Part shown: positions 18,201 through 24,997 of the stretch, piece by piece
Position numbering within the stretch: position 1 is the stretch's first letter
How the letters are laid out: every line of letters begins with the position of its first letter
Source: Myxococcales bacterium
GTDB taxonomy: Bacteria > Myxococcota_A > UBA796 > GCA-2862545
Direction of reading: 5' to 3'
Assembly (NCBI GenBank): GCA_019634415.1
Contig: JAHQVJ010000167.1
Coordinates: 1-63,418, forward strand
Length of the DNA stretch: 63,418 nt
Made by a program: the position numbers and the translations under genes
The notes under the pieces: model-generated
The model's database searches: none
What the model was told of the DNA's origin: nothing
Seen by the model: only the letters and a program-made list of their open reading frames with translations

Positions 18201-18494
18201 ACGCTGCGCGGGGGCGCCACGCCCTACTACCTGACCGAGGAACAGCTCGAGATCTACATGATGCAGATCGAAGACCGAGCCTACGTGCAGGAAGAGAAGG
18301 CCGTCAACGCCTTCAGACTCGCGCTGGACAAGAGCTACGAGCTCACGCTGTACAACGAGAACACCGCCTACGCGACGCGCCGTCTCGGCGAGCTGCGACC
18401 CGACGAGTACTCCGGGCTGTCCGAGCAACTGCTCGATCCGCGCTGGACCTCGTCGAAGTCTGGTAAGCAGTTCGACTTCGAGACGAGCCTGTAG
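15252..18494 (+). CDS. Large TPR-repeat protein, Glt/Nfs D position
   Basis: A protein of 1080 aa. A signal peptide (about 1-30, ending APAFAADD) precedes many tandem TPR units spanning most of the length, each with the W/Y-G-A-F/Y pattern (for example YLGSALKDLGREDQAVEAFK, YKLGWCYYNVGDYEKAIETM, IRIGKIYEENERWEDAANIY). It is Lys- and Tyr-rich and predicted periplasmic. Size, repeat type and position correspond to GltD/NfsD, a scaffold of the envelope-spanning complex. The gene lies 46 bases after C and 12 bases before E. Confidence 0.78.
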   Translation: MSSASLFRNVALSLGLVLALGQANAPAFAADDEDPEAFDIESRTGKGIKLRKMEEVDLQSEYQRLAEQKRLESIDRLKALLAKGVADETKAEMMLRLADLYFEQGRYLYLKEMEVFDRRYEACFNSDTCNPEALQPDNSGSEEWQEKSIKLYQGILRSYPRYARADQATFYLGSALKDLGREDQAVEAFKQLVKVYPDSDFLPDAYVLIGEYYFDVKANAFGALKAYQKAATFTDSPKYSYSMYKLGWCYYNVGDYEKAIETMKTVVSYSMQQTEQTTTTLQLQDEALRDLVRFFADADAMNEAIEYFTKLGRDDLIRSTLKKLAAMFFEQGKFDRSVEMYRRLILDAPSAKDNPEYQVEIINAYKKMGQRDKVLEEINRLRADYGPDSAWARSNANEPEAVADAQEKIEQQLRRIATQYHDTGRQYEKSRRVDDAMKVFELAKNAYQTYLELFPNNEHAYDVHYAYGELLYKLKDYAGAYEEYMTVVKLDPKGKHSLFCAESAVFAAEEQVKLEGGADASGKVTARKANITKETQPEELSLWEQRFVDACLQYAELYPQEKKVKDMIYKSAYLLYNKYQFDNAARQFQAVIAMDPRSREAEYGAQLILDALVVKESWSALKSTSKAFFDQQGLGGKEFKKDAYNIYQRSSFRLIEVTLDKDQDFGKAGDSFMGFYEEFPEADTAAQALNNSAFYYSKVGRVADSVKVRHILVEDPKFGPKTKYYYEQIKSLGFNYEQIADYDRASFYYEKLWTLFPEESKKKENKDKVDEMRTNAGDAIYTAAVFRKGLGEWEKSIDNYNQFIAAYPDDERIPDIKIRIGKIYEENERWEDAANIYQEFYTRTPKGASVEAVYFSRLHHGQAMDKLGNVRKRNDIYNDTIRLYERYVKDGGAPGPQTEFVAEMMFIKALPSLDSYLELEIKGLGKGASKKREDKALVDSLGKKAKTLVDVEGTFAEVVELGAGEWGLAALVALGKSYDNMASTLRGGATPYYLTEEQLEIYMMQIEDRAYVQEEKAVNAFRLALDKSYELTLYNENTAYATRRLGELRPDEYSGLSEQLLDPRWTSSKSGKQFDFETSL

Positions 18495-18506
18495 GGGAGG
18501 ATGACA

Positions 18507-20036
18507 ATGCGTTCCCTGATCATCACCCTGGCCGTCGCCGCAGCCGTCACCTTGACTGGCTGCCCGAAGGGCAACACCAACTCGTTCTCGGAGGAGGAGC
18601 TGGCCAGCAACCCAGCAGCCAACTTCCAGAGCGGGATCACACTGCTGCAGAATCCCGACAAGAAGACCGGGGCCGTCGACTACGCCACCGCGTACCAGCG
18701 GTTCAACGCATCGGCGAACCTCGAAGGCGGGCCCAAGGCCTCCTTCAACGCCGGCTGGGTCGCCGAGCAGCTGGGACGTCCGGCGGACGCCGAGACGCAC
18801 TACCGCAACGCCTACGAGGCCGACTCGAGCTACGAAGCCGCGATGTTCTCGCTGGCTCGAGTGCTCAACGAGCAGGGCAAGGACGCCGAAGCCGTCGAGC
18901 TGTACAAGAGCCACGCCGAGGGCAACCCCGAGGACTACGAGGCGCGCAACGACCTCATCGCGGCACTCATCCGAGCGGGCGCGTACGACGAGGCGCTGGC
19001 ACAAGCCCAGGAGATCCTGCGCAGGCAGCCCGACAACGCCGGCGTGTTCCGGAACCTGTCGGCGATGTACTACGCGCAGGGCAACTACTCGATGAGCAAC
19101 CTGACCGCCGAGAAGGCGCTGGAGCTCAACGACGGTGACTCTGGCGTGTACAACAACATGGGCGTCACCTTCCTGATCCAGGGCAACGAGCCCGCGGCCA
19201 TCGAGAAGTTCAAGACGGCCATCAAGCTGGACCCGAAGAACTTCGAGTCCAACATGAACCTCGGGTACGTGGCGCTGAACTCGGGGGACTACGGGCTGGC
19301 CCGCGCGTCCTTCGAGAACGCGTTGGAGACCAACCCGGGCAGCCTCGACGCGAAGCTCGGTCGTGCCGTGTCGCTGCGTGGCGTGCAGGAGTACAAGCTC
19401 TCCAGCGATCTGTACGACGAGATCATCGAGGCCGATCCGCAGTACGAGGCTGCATACTTCAACGCGGCCACCCTGCACGAGCGGTACACCAAGGACTTCA
19501 AGAAGGCCATGGGGTACCTGCAGGCGTACATCGACTCCAAGGGAGGCCAGCTCTCCCCCACTCACGACGTGTTCGCGAAGATGGAGTTGGTGCGTGAGGC
19601 CCAAGCCGCCGAGGACGCCAAGAAGGCCGCCGAGGCCGAGCGGATCCGGCAGGAGAAGGAGCGCGAGCGGCGCAACGCCGAGCTCCTGGAGAACATGGGC
19701 AACCTGATCGCCGAGACCGACGCAAAGCTCAAGGCCTACTCTCACTGCCTCGACACGGGCTCCGTGGAAGAGGTGAGCATGATCCTCGAGCAGGCCCAGA
19801 TGGTGGTGGATGCCAAGGACGTCGACATGGCGCAGGACATCCAGCAGCTGATGGACGCCTACGTGCCGGCCGTGGACCAGGCCATCACGGGCTGTGAGCC
19901 CGCACCGGAGGAGGCGGCTCCCGCGGCCCCAGCCGAGGGCGAGGCTCCCGCCGAGGGTGAGGCCCCCGCCGAAGGTGAAGCTCCCGCCGAAGGTGAGGCC
20001 CCCGCCGAGGGTGAGGCTCCCGCAGACGGCGGCTGA
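18507..20036 (+). CDS. TPR-repeat lipoprotein, Glt/Nfs E position
   Basis: A protein of 509 aa. A lipoprotein signal ends at TLTGC (Cys19). About eight TPR units follow (AGWVAEQLGRPADAETHYRN, NMGVTFLIQGNEPAAIEKFK, NLGYVALNSGDYGLARASFE), then a charged coiled coil (EAQAAEDAKKAAEAERIRQE) and a C-terminal Pro-Ala-Glu-Gly-Glu repeat tail. ATG 18507 is preferred over ATG 18501 because GGGGAGG at 18494-18500 directly abuts the first ATG and is 6 bases from the second. It corresponds to GltE/NfsE (AglT-type) lipoproteins, which act from the inner leaflet of the outer membrane. A strong hairpin follows the gene. Confidence 0.8.
   Translation: MRSLIITLAVAAAVTLTGCPKGNTNSFSEEELASNPAANFQSGITLLQNPDKKTGAVDYATAYQRFNASANLEGGPKASFNAGWVAEQLGRPADAETHYRNAYEADSSYEAAMFSLARVLNEQGKDAEAVELYKSHAEGNPEDYEARNDLIAALIRAGAYDEALAQAQEILRRQPDNAGVFRNLSAMYYAQGNYSMSNLTAEKALELNDGDSGVYNNMGVTFLIQGNEPAAIEKFKTAIKLDPKNFESNMNLGYVALNSGDYGLARASFENALETNPGSLDAKLGRAVSLRGVQEYKLSSDLYDEIIEADPQYEAAYFNAATLHERYTKDFKKAMGYLQAYIDSKGGQLSPTHDVFAKMELVREAQAAEDAKKAAEAERIRQEKERERRNAELLENMGNLIAETDAKLKAYSHCLDTGSVEEVSMILEQAQMVVDAKDVDMAQDIQQLMDAYVPAVDQAITGCEPAPEEAAPAAPAEGEAPAEGEAPAEGEAPAEGEAPAEGEAPADGG
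19920..20031 (+). repeat. In-frame repeat coding the PAEGEA tail
   Basis: Tandem 18-base units (consensus CCCGCCGAGGGTGAGGCT) encode PAEGEA about six times at the end of the TPR lipoprotein. The synonymous changes between units suggest an older expansion. It probably gives a flexible acidic tail and may vary in copy number among strains. Confidence 0.7.
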
Positions 20037-20060
20037 TCCGCCACGCCCAGGAGCACACCG

Positions 20061-20087
20061 CAGCCCGCGTCGACCCGACGCGGGCTG
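20061..20087 (+). terminator. Rho-independent-type hairpin after the E gene
   Basis: A perfect 12-bp stem (CAGCCCGCGTCG at 20061-20072 with its complement at 20076-20087) closes a 3-base loop 24 bases after the TPR lipoprotein stop. The downstream T-run is weak (CTGTCGTTTG). It divides the A-E unit from the AgmX-type gene that follows. Confidence 0.7.
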
Positions 20088-20187
20088 CTGTCGTTTGCGT
20101 GTCGTTGACGAACCGCAGCGGCCCAGAGGAGTCGATCCCTGAAGACCACGGCGCCGCGTCGACAACCCGGCCGCCTCGGAGGACCGC

Positions 20188-21612
20188 ATGGATCGCTTCC
20201 CACCCGAAGCGCACGCCCCTGGTGCGCCTGCCCCCCACGTCCCCGCTTTCCTGGATCGCGGTCCCGCACCTAGGGACGGCGCCGAGTGGCTCGTCGTGCA
20301 TCAGGTCTGGGACGATCTGGTCCTCGACAGCCGCCACTTCGGGCCCGGCGACCAGATCACGCTGGGCGAGGCCACGCGCAGACGCTTCAAGCTGCTCGGT
20401 GTGGACCTCGGCAGCGTGCCGCCGTGGCTGTCCCCCGCCCTGTCGCTGGTACCTGCCTGGGGGGAGGTGGTGGACGAACCCGTCGAGACCTTCCGCGCTC
20501 CTGTGCCCGGCGACGAGGACGCCCACGTGTTGTTCGCGGCCACGCACGGGGGCTGGGAGGCTCGAGTCCGAGCAGACTGGCCCGTGACGATCACGCTGGG
20601 CGGGCGCATCTGGTCGCTCGCGGAGCTCGCTTCCGCGGGAGCTGCCCGCCGGGTGGCAGACGACTGGTGCATCCTGCTCAATCCCGACCAGCAGATCAGT
20701 GTTCGCGTTGGGCGGATCACCTTCTGCGCTTGGCGCACCGATCGACCCACCGCCACTGGACGGGCCGCTCCGAGGGTCGAGCCTGGGCTGACGCTGTCGA
20801 CCTCGCTGATGACGACGCTTGCCGTTGCCCTCGTGACGATGGTGGCCCTAGCCCCGTCCGTGCCCGAGGTGACGCTACAGCAGGTGGTGGAGCGAGCACG
20901 CGACATCCCCTTCTACCGCCCCCCCGCACCAAAGCCTGCGCCACCGAAGCCGCGGTCGGACGCAGCCACGCCGGGGCAGCGCTCCGCAGAGCGCGCTCCC
21001 GCTCCGGCATCCAAGTCCGACGAGCAGGTGGTAGCCGAGTCCGGGGTGATTGCGTTGCTGGACCAAGACATGCTCGGCGGCTCGCAGATCTCCGACCTCG
21101 CAGCCGCCACGAAGCGCTGGATCGTCTCGAAGCAATCGGGCGGCCCCAGTGTGCTGGCCGGACGTCCCGGACTCCGAAGCGGCGGCACTGCCGACGGGAG
21201 TGGCACCTGGACCGTCGGCGGTCGACCCGGCCCCGGAGGTGGAGGCTGCATCGGTGGGAGCTGCATCGGCAAGGCAGAAGGCACGCTGTCGTCGCCACCA
21301 GGGGAGATCCAAGCCATCGGCCAGCTCACGGCGGCCGAGATCGACGAGGTGGTGCGCAACCACATGGCCCAGATCAGGTACTGCTACCAGCGACAGCTAC
21401 AGCGAAACCCCGGCTTGGTCGGAAAGGTGGTGGTCAAGTTCACCATCGCGTCCGACGGTTCGGTGGCCGAAGCCAAGATCCGATCGTCGAGCCTCGACAA
21501 TCCCGACGTGGACCGCTGCCTGATCAATCGCTTCATGCGAATGAACTTCCCAGCGCCGCGTGGCAATGGCATCGTGCTCGTGTCGTATCCCTTCCTCTTC
21601 AGCCCCACGTGA
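20188..21612 (+). CDS. AgmX/PglI C-terminal-domain membrane protein without FHA (GltG/GltJ-like)
   Basis: A protein of 474 aa. The N-terminal cytoplasmic part (about 34-185; VVHQVWDDLVLDSRHFGPGD, FKLLGVDLG) aligns with residues 190-350 of the FHA protein at 22129. Then comes one membrane helix (about 202-222), a Pro-rich periplasmic spacer (FYRPPAPKPAPPKPR), a Gly-rich segment (GGRPGPGGGGCIGGSCIG) and the TonB-like AgmX-type terminal domain (about 385-474; RNHMAQIRYCYQRQLQRNPG, ending VLVSYPFLFSPT). GGAGG lies 5 bases before the ATG. It is a paralogue of the FHA protein that lacks the FHA domain. Such proteins transduce energy from TolQR-type motors into periplasmic partners in the Glt system. 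The role here is inferred. Confidence 0.75.
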   Translation: MDRFPPEAHAPGAPAPHVPAFLDRGPAPRDGAEWLVVHQVWDDLVLDSRHFGPGDQITLGEATRRRFKLLGVDLGSVPPWLSPALSLVPAWGEVVDEPVETFRAPVPGDEDAHVLFAATHGGWEARVRADWPVTITLGGRIWSLAELASAGAARRVADDWCILLNPDQQISVRVGRITFCAWRTDRPTATGRAAPRVEPGLTLSTSLMTTLAVALVTMVALAPSVPEVTLQQVVERARDIPFYRPPAPKPAPPKPRSDAATPGQRSAERAPAPASKSDEQVVAESGVIALLDQDMLGGSQISDLAAATKRWIVSKQSGGPSVLAGRPGLRSGGTADGSGTWTVGGRPGPGGGGCIGGSCIGKAEGTLSSPPGEIQAIGQLTAAEIDEVVRNHMAQIRYCYQRQLQRNPGLVGKVVVKFTIASDGSVAEAKIRSSSLDNPDVDRCLINRFMRMNFPAPRGNGIVLVSYPFLFSPT

Positions 21613-21790
21613 GCCTGGCACCTGGTGACTGGCACGCACCGTCGGGCGCCGGCCTGCGGCCCATCAGCGGCTCTTTGCGTTTGCTTGACCGCTTCGCAGG
21701 AACCGCGGACAACGCCCCGATGTCGGACATCCCCGATCGCAACAATCGACGCGACACCTTGTTCTTAGGCCGATTTCACAGCAAGATACG

Positions 21791-21806
21791 CTGCACTCCA
21801 GTGCAG
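21791..21806. promoter_or_regulatory. Perfect inverted repeat before the small secreted protein gene
   Basis: CTGCACT and AGTGCAG form 7-base arms around CC, 22 bases before the ATG at 21829. It could be an operator or a leader hairpin. The surrounding 216-base gap also holds TTGACC (21684), with no convincing -10. Confidence 0.35.
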
Positions 21807-21828
21807 GGACCCAACGGAGGAATCCCAG

Positions 21829-22089
21829 ATGACCCGTCTGTCCGCTCTCGCCGCCCTCGGACTCTTGTGGGGCACCCCCGCCTTTGCACAAGATTCAGAT
21901 TCGTCACGCGCGATCCGGTATAAAGCGCGCACCGAGATCGACTTCGAAGGAGTCGATGTGACGGGTGAGCTCGTGAAGCCGCAGGGGCAGCTGCTCCTCG
22001 ACCGCCGCAAGGCAGACTTCAACCCGCTCATCAAGCTCCGCCAGAACTTCAACCAGGAAATGAAGCAATCGGTGGACCAGGTCAAGTAG
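21829..22089 (+). CDS. Small secreted protein, F position of the Glt/Nfs-like cluster
   Basis: A protein of 86 aa. A signal peptide ends at TPAFAQD (about residue 21). The mature part of about 65 aa is charged, with a distinctive stretch (EIDFEGVDVTGELVKPQG) and then QLLLDRRKADFNPLIKLR. GGAGG precedes the ATG by 8 bases. No enzyme motif was found. It sits between the two AgmX-type genes, at the place where GltF/NfsF would be. The family is probably conserved in Myxococcota, because the mature sequence looks constrained, but the function is unknown. Confidence 0.7.
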   Translation: MTRLSALAALGLLWGTPAFAQDSDSSRAIRYKARTEIDFEGVDVTGELVKPQGQLLLDRRKADFNPLIKLRQNFNQEMKQSVDQVK

Positions 22090-22128
22090 TCCCCCGCACG
22101 TCCTGTCCCTCCTCTGGAGCCAACCACC

Positions 22129-24093
22129 ATGTCCAACAACCTGCCGACGCTCACGTTCGAGGTCTTCCGGGGGTCGACGCCGATCCACCGTGCGGAGTTC
22201 CGTGAGCAGAGCATCACGATCGGCCGGGGTGCCTCGGCCCTGCTGCCCATCAACGATCCGCAGCTGTCCGAGCTTCATGCGGTGGTCAACGTCGAAGACG
22301 ATGGGTCCATCAGCCTGCTCGATCTCGGCAGCGAGAGCGGCTTGGTCTACCGCGGCCAGCGCGTGTCCAATGCCACGCTCCAGAGCGGAGACGTCTTCGC
22401 AGTGGGCAACCTGCAGTTCCGCCTCACGGTGGCTGCTACACGGCCCGCCGCTCCCGCACCCGTGGACGAGGTCACCGACGAGGTGCCCTCCCGCGCGGCC
22501 CCTGCACCCGCACCCGTCCAGCAGCGTGCCGCTCCTCGGCCCGCAGCACCGCGACGCCCGGTGCTCACCCCGCAGGACGCAGCGCACGACGACAACGACG
22601 AGGCCGACGAGCTTCCCGTCGAAGACATCATGCAGCTGATCCTGCGGTCGGGCACCAGCTCCGGCTCCGTGGGTGTGAACAAGAAGCGTCCCAAGGTCCT
22701 CGAGGTCAATCAGATCTGGGGCAACACCTTGATGGACACCAAGCACTTCTCGCGCACCATGGGCGACCACGTGTCCATCGGGGCCGCGGTGGGCTGGAAG
22801 TGGCACTTCCTGGGCATCGACATGGGCTGGATCCCCACGCCCTTGCACATGGTGCTGCCCTACACCCCGCCCATGTGGTCCGAGGTGGCGTCGGACTGGC
22901 GCAACGACTTCTACGCACCCGACGAGAACCTGCCTGGTCGTGACCACACGCTGTTCTCCTTGAACGACGAGGAGTACACGGCCCAGATCCTCGACGGCTG
23001 GGACGGCTTCGCGGAGATCGGCGGCCAGCGCCACAGCTTCGACCAGCTGGTCCAGGCGGGCAAGGCTCGCAAGACGGGCAACGGCTTCGAAGTGCCGATG
23101 ACCGACGACATCCGACTGATGGTCAACGCCGACGGCGTGGTCTTCTTCTCGCACCTGGTCCACGAGGGCCAGAAGCTGTTGGTTCGCAACAGCGAGGACG
23201 TCGACTACCCCTTCATGGCCATCCTGTCGTTCATGACCTTCCTGGGCGTCATGTTCGGCTTGATCATGTACTTCTCGCCCAAGCCGCCCGAGAACGATCT
23301 GTCGGAGATTCCCGACCGCTTCGTGGAGCTGCTGCTCGAGAAGCCCGAGATCGAGAAGAAGAAGAAGAAGCCGAAGGCCAATCCCGACGCGGGAGAAGGG
23401 GCCAAGGCCAAGAAGAAGGAAGGCAAGGTCGGCAAGAAGAAGGCCAAGAAGGACAAGGCCAAGGTCGACGTGCAGAAGAAGGAGCTCGACCGACAGGTGG
23501 CCGAGAACGCAGGCGTTCTCCAGGCCATGAAGGACGACATGTTCTCCAACTCGGGCCTCGACGCCAAGCTTCAGGGCGGTATCGGCGGCCTGATCGGCGC
23601 CAAGGGCGTGGCGCTGGGCCAGGGCGGGCTCGGAGCGCGCGGGTCCGGCCTCGGCGGCGGCGGAAGCGCCGAGGGCCTCGGCGGCCTAGGCACCAAGGGC
23701 ATCGGCTCCGGCAAGTCGGGCTTCGGCTCCGGTGGCGGTAACTTCGGGGCCAAGGGTGAGGGCGGCATCGGCCAGGTCGGCGGCGACCCCATCATCCTCG
23801 GCGCCCTGGACCGCTCCCTCATCGACGAGGTGATCAAGCGGCACATGAACCAGATCAAGTACTGCTACCAGCGCGAGCTCACCAAGAACCCCGCCCTCGG
23901 TGGCAAGGTGGTGATCAAGTTCACCATCGCCAAGGACGGCACGGTCTCGAGCGCGAGCACCAAGACCACGACCATGAACAACTCCAGCGTGGAGCAGTGC
24001 ATCGTGGGTCGGTTCATGCGCATGCAGTTCCCCGAGCCGAAGGGCGGCGGGATCGTCATCGTGTCCTACCCGTTCCTGTTCTCTCCAGGGTAG
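22129..24093 (+). CDS. FHA-domain/AgmX C-terminal-domain inner-membrane protein (GltG/NfsG-like)
   Basis: A protein of 654 aa. Domains: an FHA domain (about 8-100; ITIGRG at 30, LSELH at 46-50, the phosphothreonine-binding Ser/His pattern), a Pro/Ala linker, a middle domain (about 188-350) shared with the 20188 protein, one membrane helix (361-382), a Lys-rich spacer (about 395-450), a Gly-rich segment (about 485-560) and the TonB-like AgmX terminal domain (about 565-654; YCYQRELTKNPALGGKVVIK, ending VIVSYPFLFSPG). The N-terminus is cytoplasmic and could read phosphorylation. The C-terminus is periplasmic. The layout matches GltG/NfsG, which connect the motor to the periplasmic and outer-membrane parts. 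Confidence 0.8.
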   Translation: MSNNLPTLTFEVFRGSTPIHRAEFREQSITIGRGASALLPINDPQLSELHAVVNVEDDGSISLLDLGSESGLVYRGQRVSNATLQSGDVFAVGNLQFRLTVAATRPAAPAPVDEVTDEVPSRAAPAPAPVQQRAAPRPAAPRRPVLTPQDAAHDDNDEADELPVEDIMQLILRSGTSSGSVGVNKKRPKVLEVNQIWGNTLMDTKHFSRTMGDHVSIGAAVGWKWHFLGIDMGWIPTPLHMVLPYTPPMWSEVASDWRNDFYAPDENLPGRDHTLFSLNDEEYTAQILDGWDGFAEIGGQRHSFDQLVQAGKARKTGNGFEVPMTDDIRLMVNADGVVFFSHLVHEGQKLLVRNSEDVDYPFMAILSFMTFLGVMFGLIMYFSPKPPENDLSEIPDRFVELLLEKPEIEKKKKKPKANPDAGEGAKAKKKEGKVGKKKAKKDKAKVDVQKKELDRQVAENAGVLQAMKDDMFSNSGLDAKLQGGIGGLIGAKGVALGQGGLGARGSGLGGGGSAEGLGGLGTKGIGSGKSGFGSGGGNFGAKGEGGIGQVGGDPIILGALDRSLIDEVIKRHMNQIKYCYQRELTKNPALGGKVVIKFTIAKDGTVSSASTKTTTMNNSSVEQCIVGRFMRMQFPEPKGGGIVIVSYPFLFSPG

Positions 24094-24120
24094 GAACGGC
24101 GAAGGGCGCGAACCAGTTGG

Positions 24121-24150
24121 AGGCCCCGATGTCGAACGACGTCGGGGCTT
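24121..24150 (+). terminator. Hairpin terminator after the FHA/AgmX gene
   Basis: A 13-bp stem (24121-24133 with 24138-24150, wobbles at G31-side and at the base) closes a GAAC loop and is followed by TTCACGTTTCT. It lies 28 bases beyond the stop. It would separate, or partly attenuate, the downstream barrel gene. Confidence 0.65.
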
Positions 24151-24214
24151 TCACGTTTCTGACTGTTCCTAGACATGACGATGTGCTAGACAACGGGACC
24201 TACGAGGTGGTGCG

Positions 24215-24895
24215 ATGCGATTGATGGCAAGCCTGGCGCTGCTCCTCTCCTCCACGGCGTTCGCGCAGGAAGAGGGGGCCGAGCGCCGCAGGGCACGCGA
24301 CTTCGAGAGTGACATCGTCCGAGAGGTCGAGCGCGGTGTGTACCTGCGAGCCAACGTCGGCTCCACCTTCTTCTTCAACACCCACGGCCAGACGCGCTCC
24401 AATGGCGCGGCTCTGTTCGCGGGCGTCGTGTCGTCGTCCATCGGCGTCGGCAGCGACGTCATCGACCGGGAGCGGTTCTCTGCGTCCATCGAGGGGCAGT
24501 TCGGACAGAGCCTGTTCAACGGGCCGCGTCTGCAGGAGCTGGGTGTCGGGTCGAACATCGCACAGGGAGACATCCACACCCTGTCCGCGAGCGTCGCAGC
24601 CGAGGTCTCCACGTACCTCAGCCGTCGGTTCGGTGTGGGCGTGCGCGGGGGCGCAGGGGTGACCTTCATCCCGTTGCTGCTGCTGGAGTCCGAGTACGTC
24701 GGTGAGATCCAGCCCCGCCTGGGCGGCCCAGCCCGCCTTCACGAAGGGGTGAAGCCCACGTTCATGGGCGGTCCCACCTTCGAGTACTACACCAAGCTGT
24801 CGCACTTCTCCCTGGGCGTCGACGTCGACATCGTCTACATCCTGGATCTCGACCTCGGCGTATACCCCTCGGGCTACCTCAAGTACACGTTCTAG
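24215..24895 (+). CDS. Outer-membrane barrel protein, GltH/CglE-like, H position
   Basis: A protein of 226 aa. A signal peptide ends at STAFAQE (about residue 18). A charged segment (ERRRARDFESDIVREVERGV) follows, then barrel-like strands (YLRANVGSTFFFNTHGQTRS, SIEGQFGQSLFN, FGVGVRGGAGVTFIP) and a C-terminus ending in alternating aromatics (YPSGYLKYTF). GAGG at 24204-24207 precedes the ATG. It is the last gene of the cluster and matches the extra outer-membrane barrel (GltH/NfsH, CglE-type) of Myxococcus. The family call is moderate and the position adds support. Confidence 0.7.
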   Translation: MRLMASLALLLSSTAFAQEEGAERRRARDFESDIVREVERGVYLRANVGSTFFFNTHGQTRSNGAALFAGVVSSSIGVGSDVIDRERFSASIEGQFGQSLFNGPRLQELGVGSNIAQGDIHTLSASVAAEVSTYLSRRFGVGVRGGAGVTFIPLLLLESEYVGEIQPRLGGPARLHEGVKPTFMGGPTFEYYTKLSHFSLGVDVDIVYILDLDLGVYPSGYLKYTF

Positions 24896-24918
24896 GTTAC
24901 GTCGCGACTCCGCAGAAG

Positions 24919-24948
24919 CCGGGCGGTCCATGAAGGCCGCGCGGCTGT
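24919..24948 (+). terminator. Imperfect GC-rich hairpin between the barrel gene and rplC
   Basis: AGCCGGGCGGTCC and AGGCCGCGCGGCT pair around ATGA with two mismatches and are followed by GTCGTCTCTCTC. It is a probable terminator of the Glt/Nfs-like cluster, or part of the rplC leader. Confidence 0.4.
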
Positions 24949-24997
24949 CGTCTCTCTCACCCGTACGACGGCATCGGTCGTCCAATGCGAGGTTCCC

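Noticed and set aside
19920..20031. CRISPR-like repeats
   Set aside because: The repeats are contiguous, in frame and encode a PAEGEA tail; there are no spacers.
17043..20189. A 1048-codon open frame antisense to the two TPR genes
   Set aside because: It mirrors the real genes in a GC-rich codon pattern, has low-complexity Val/Leu/Gly-rich content and no domain. The TPR genes on the plus strand have clear repeats and signals.
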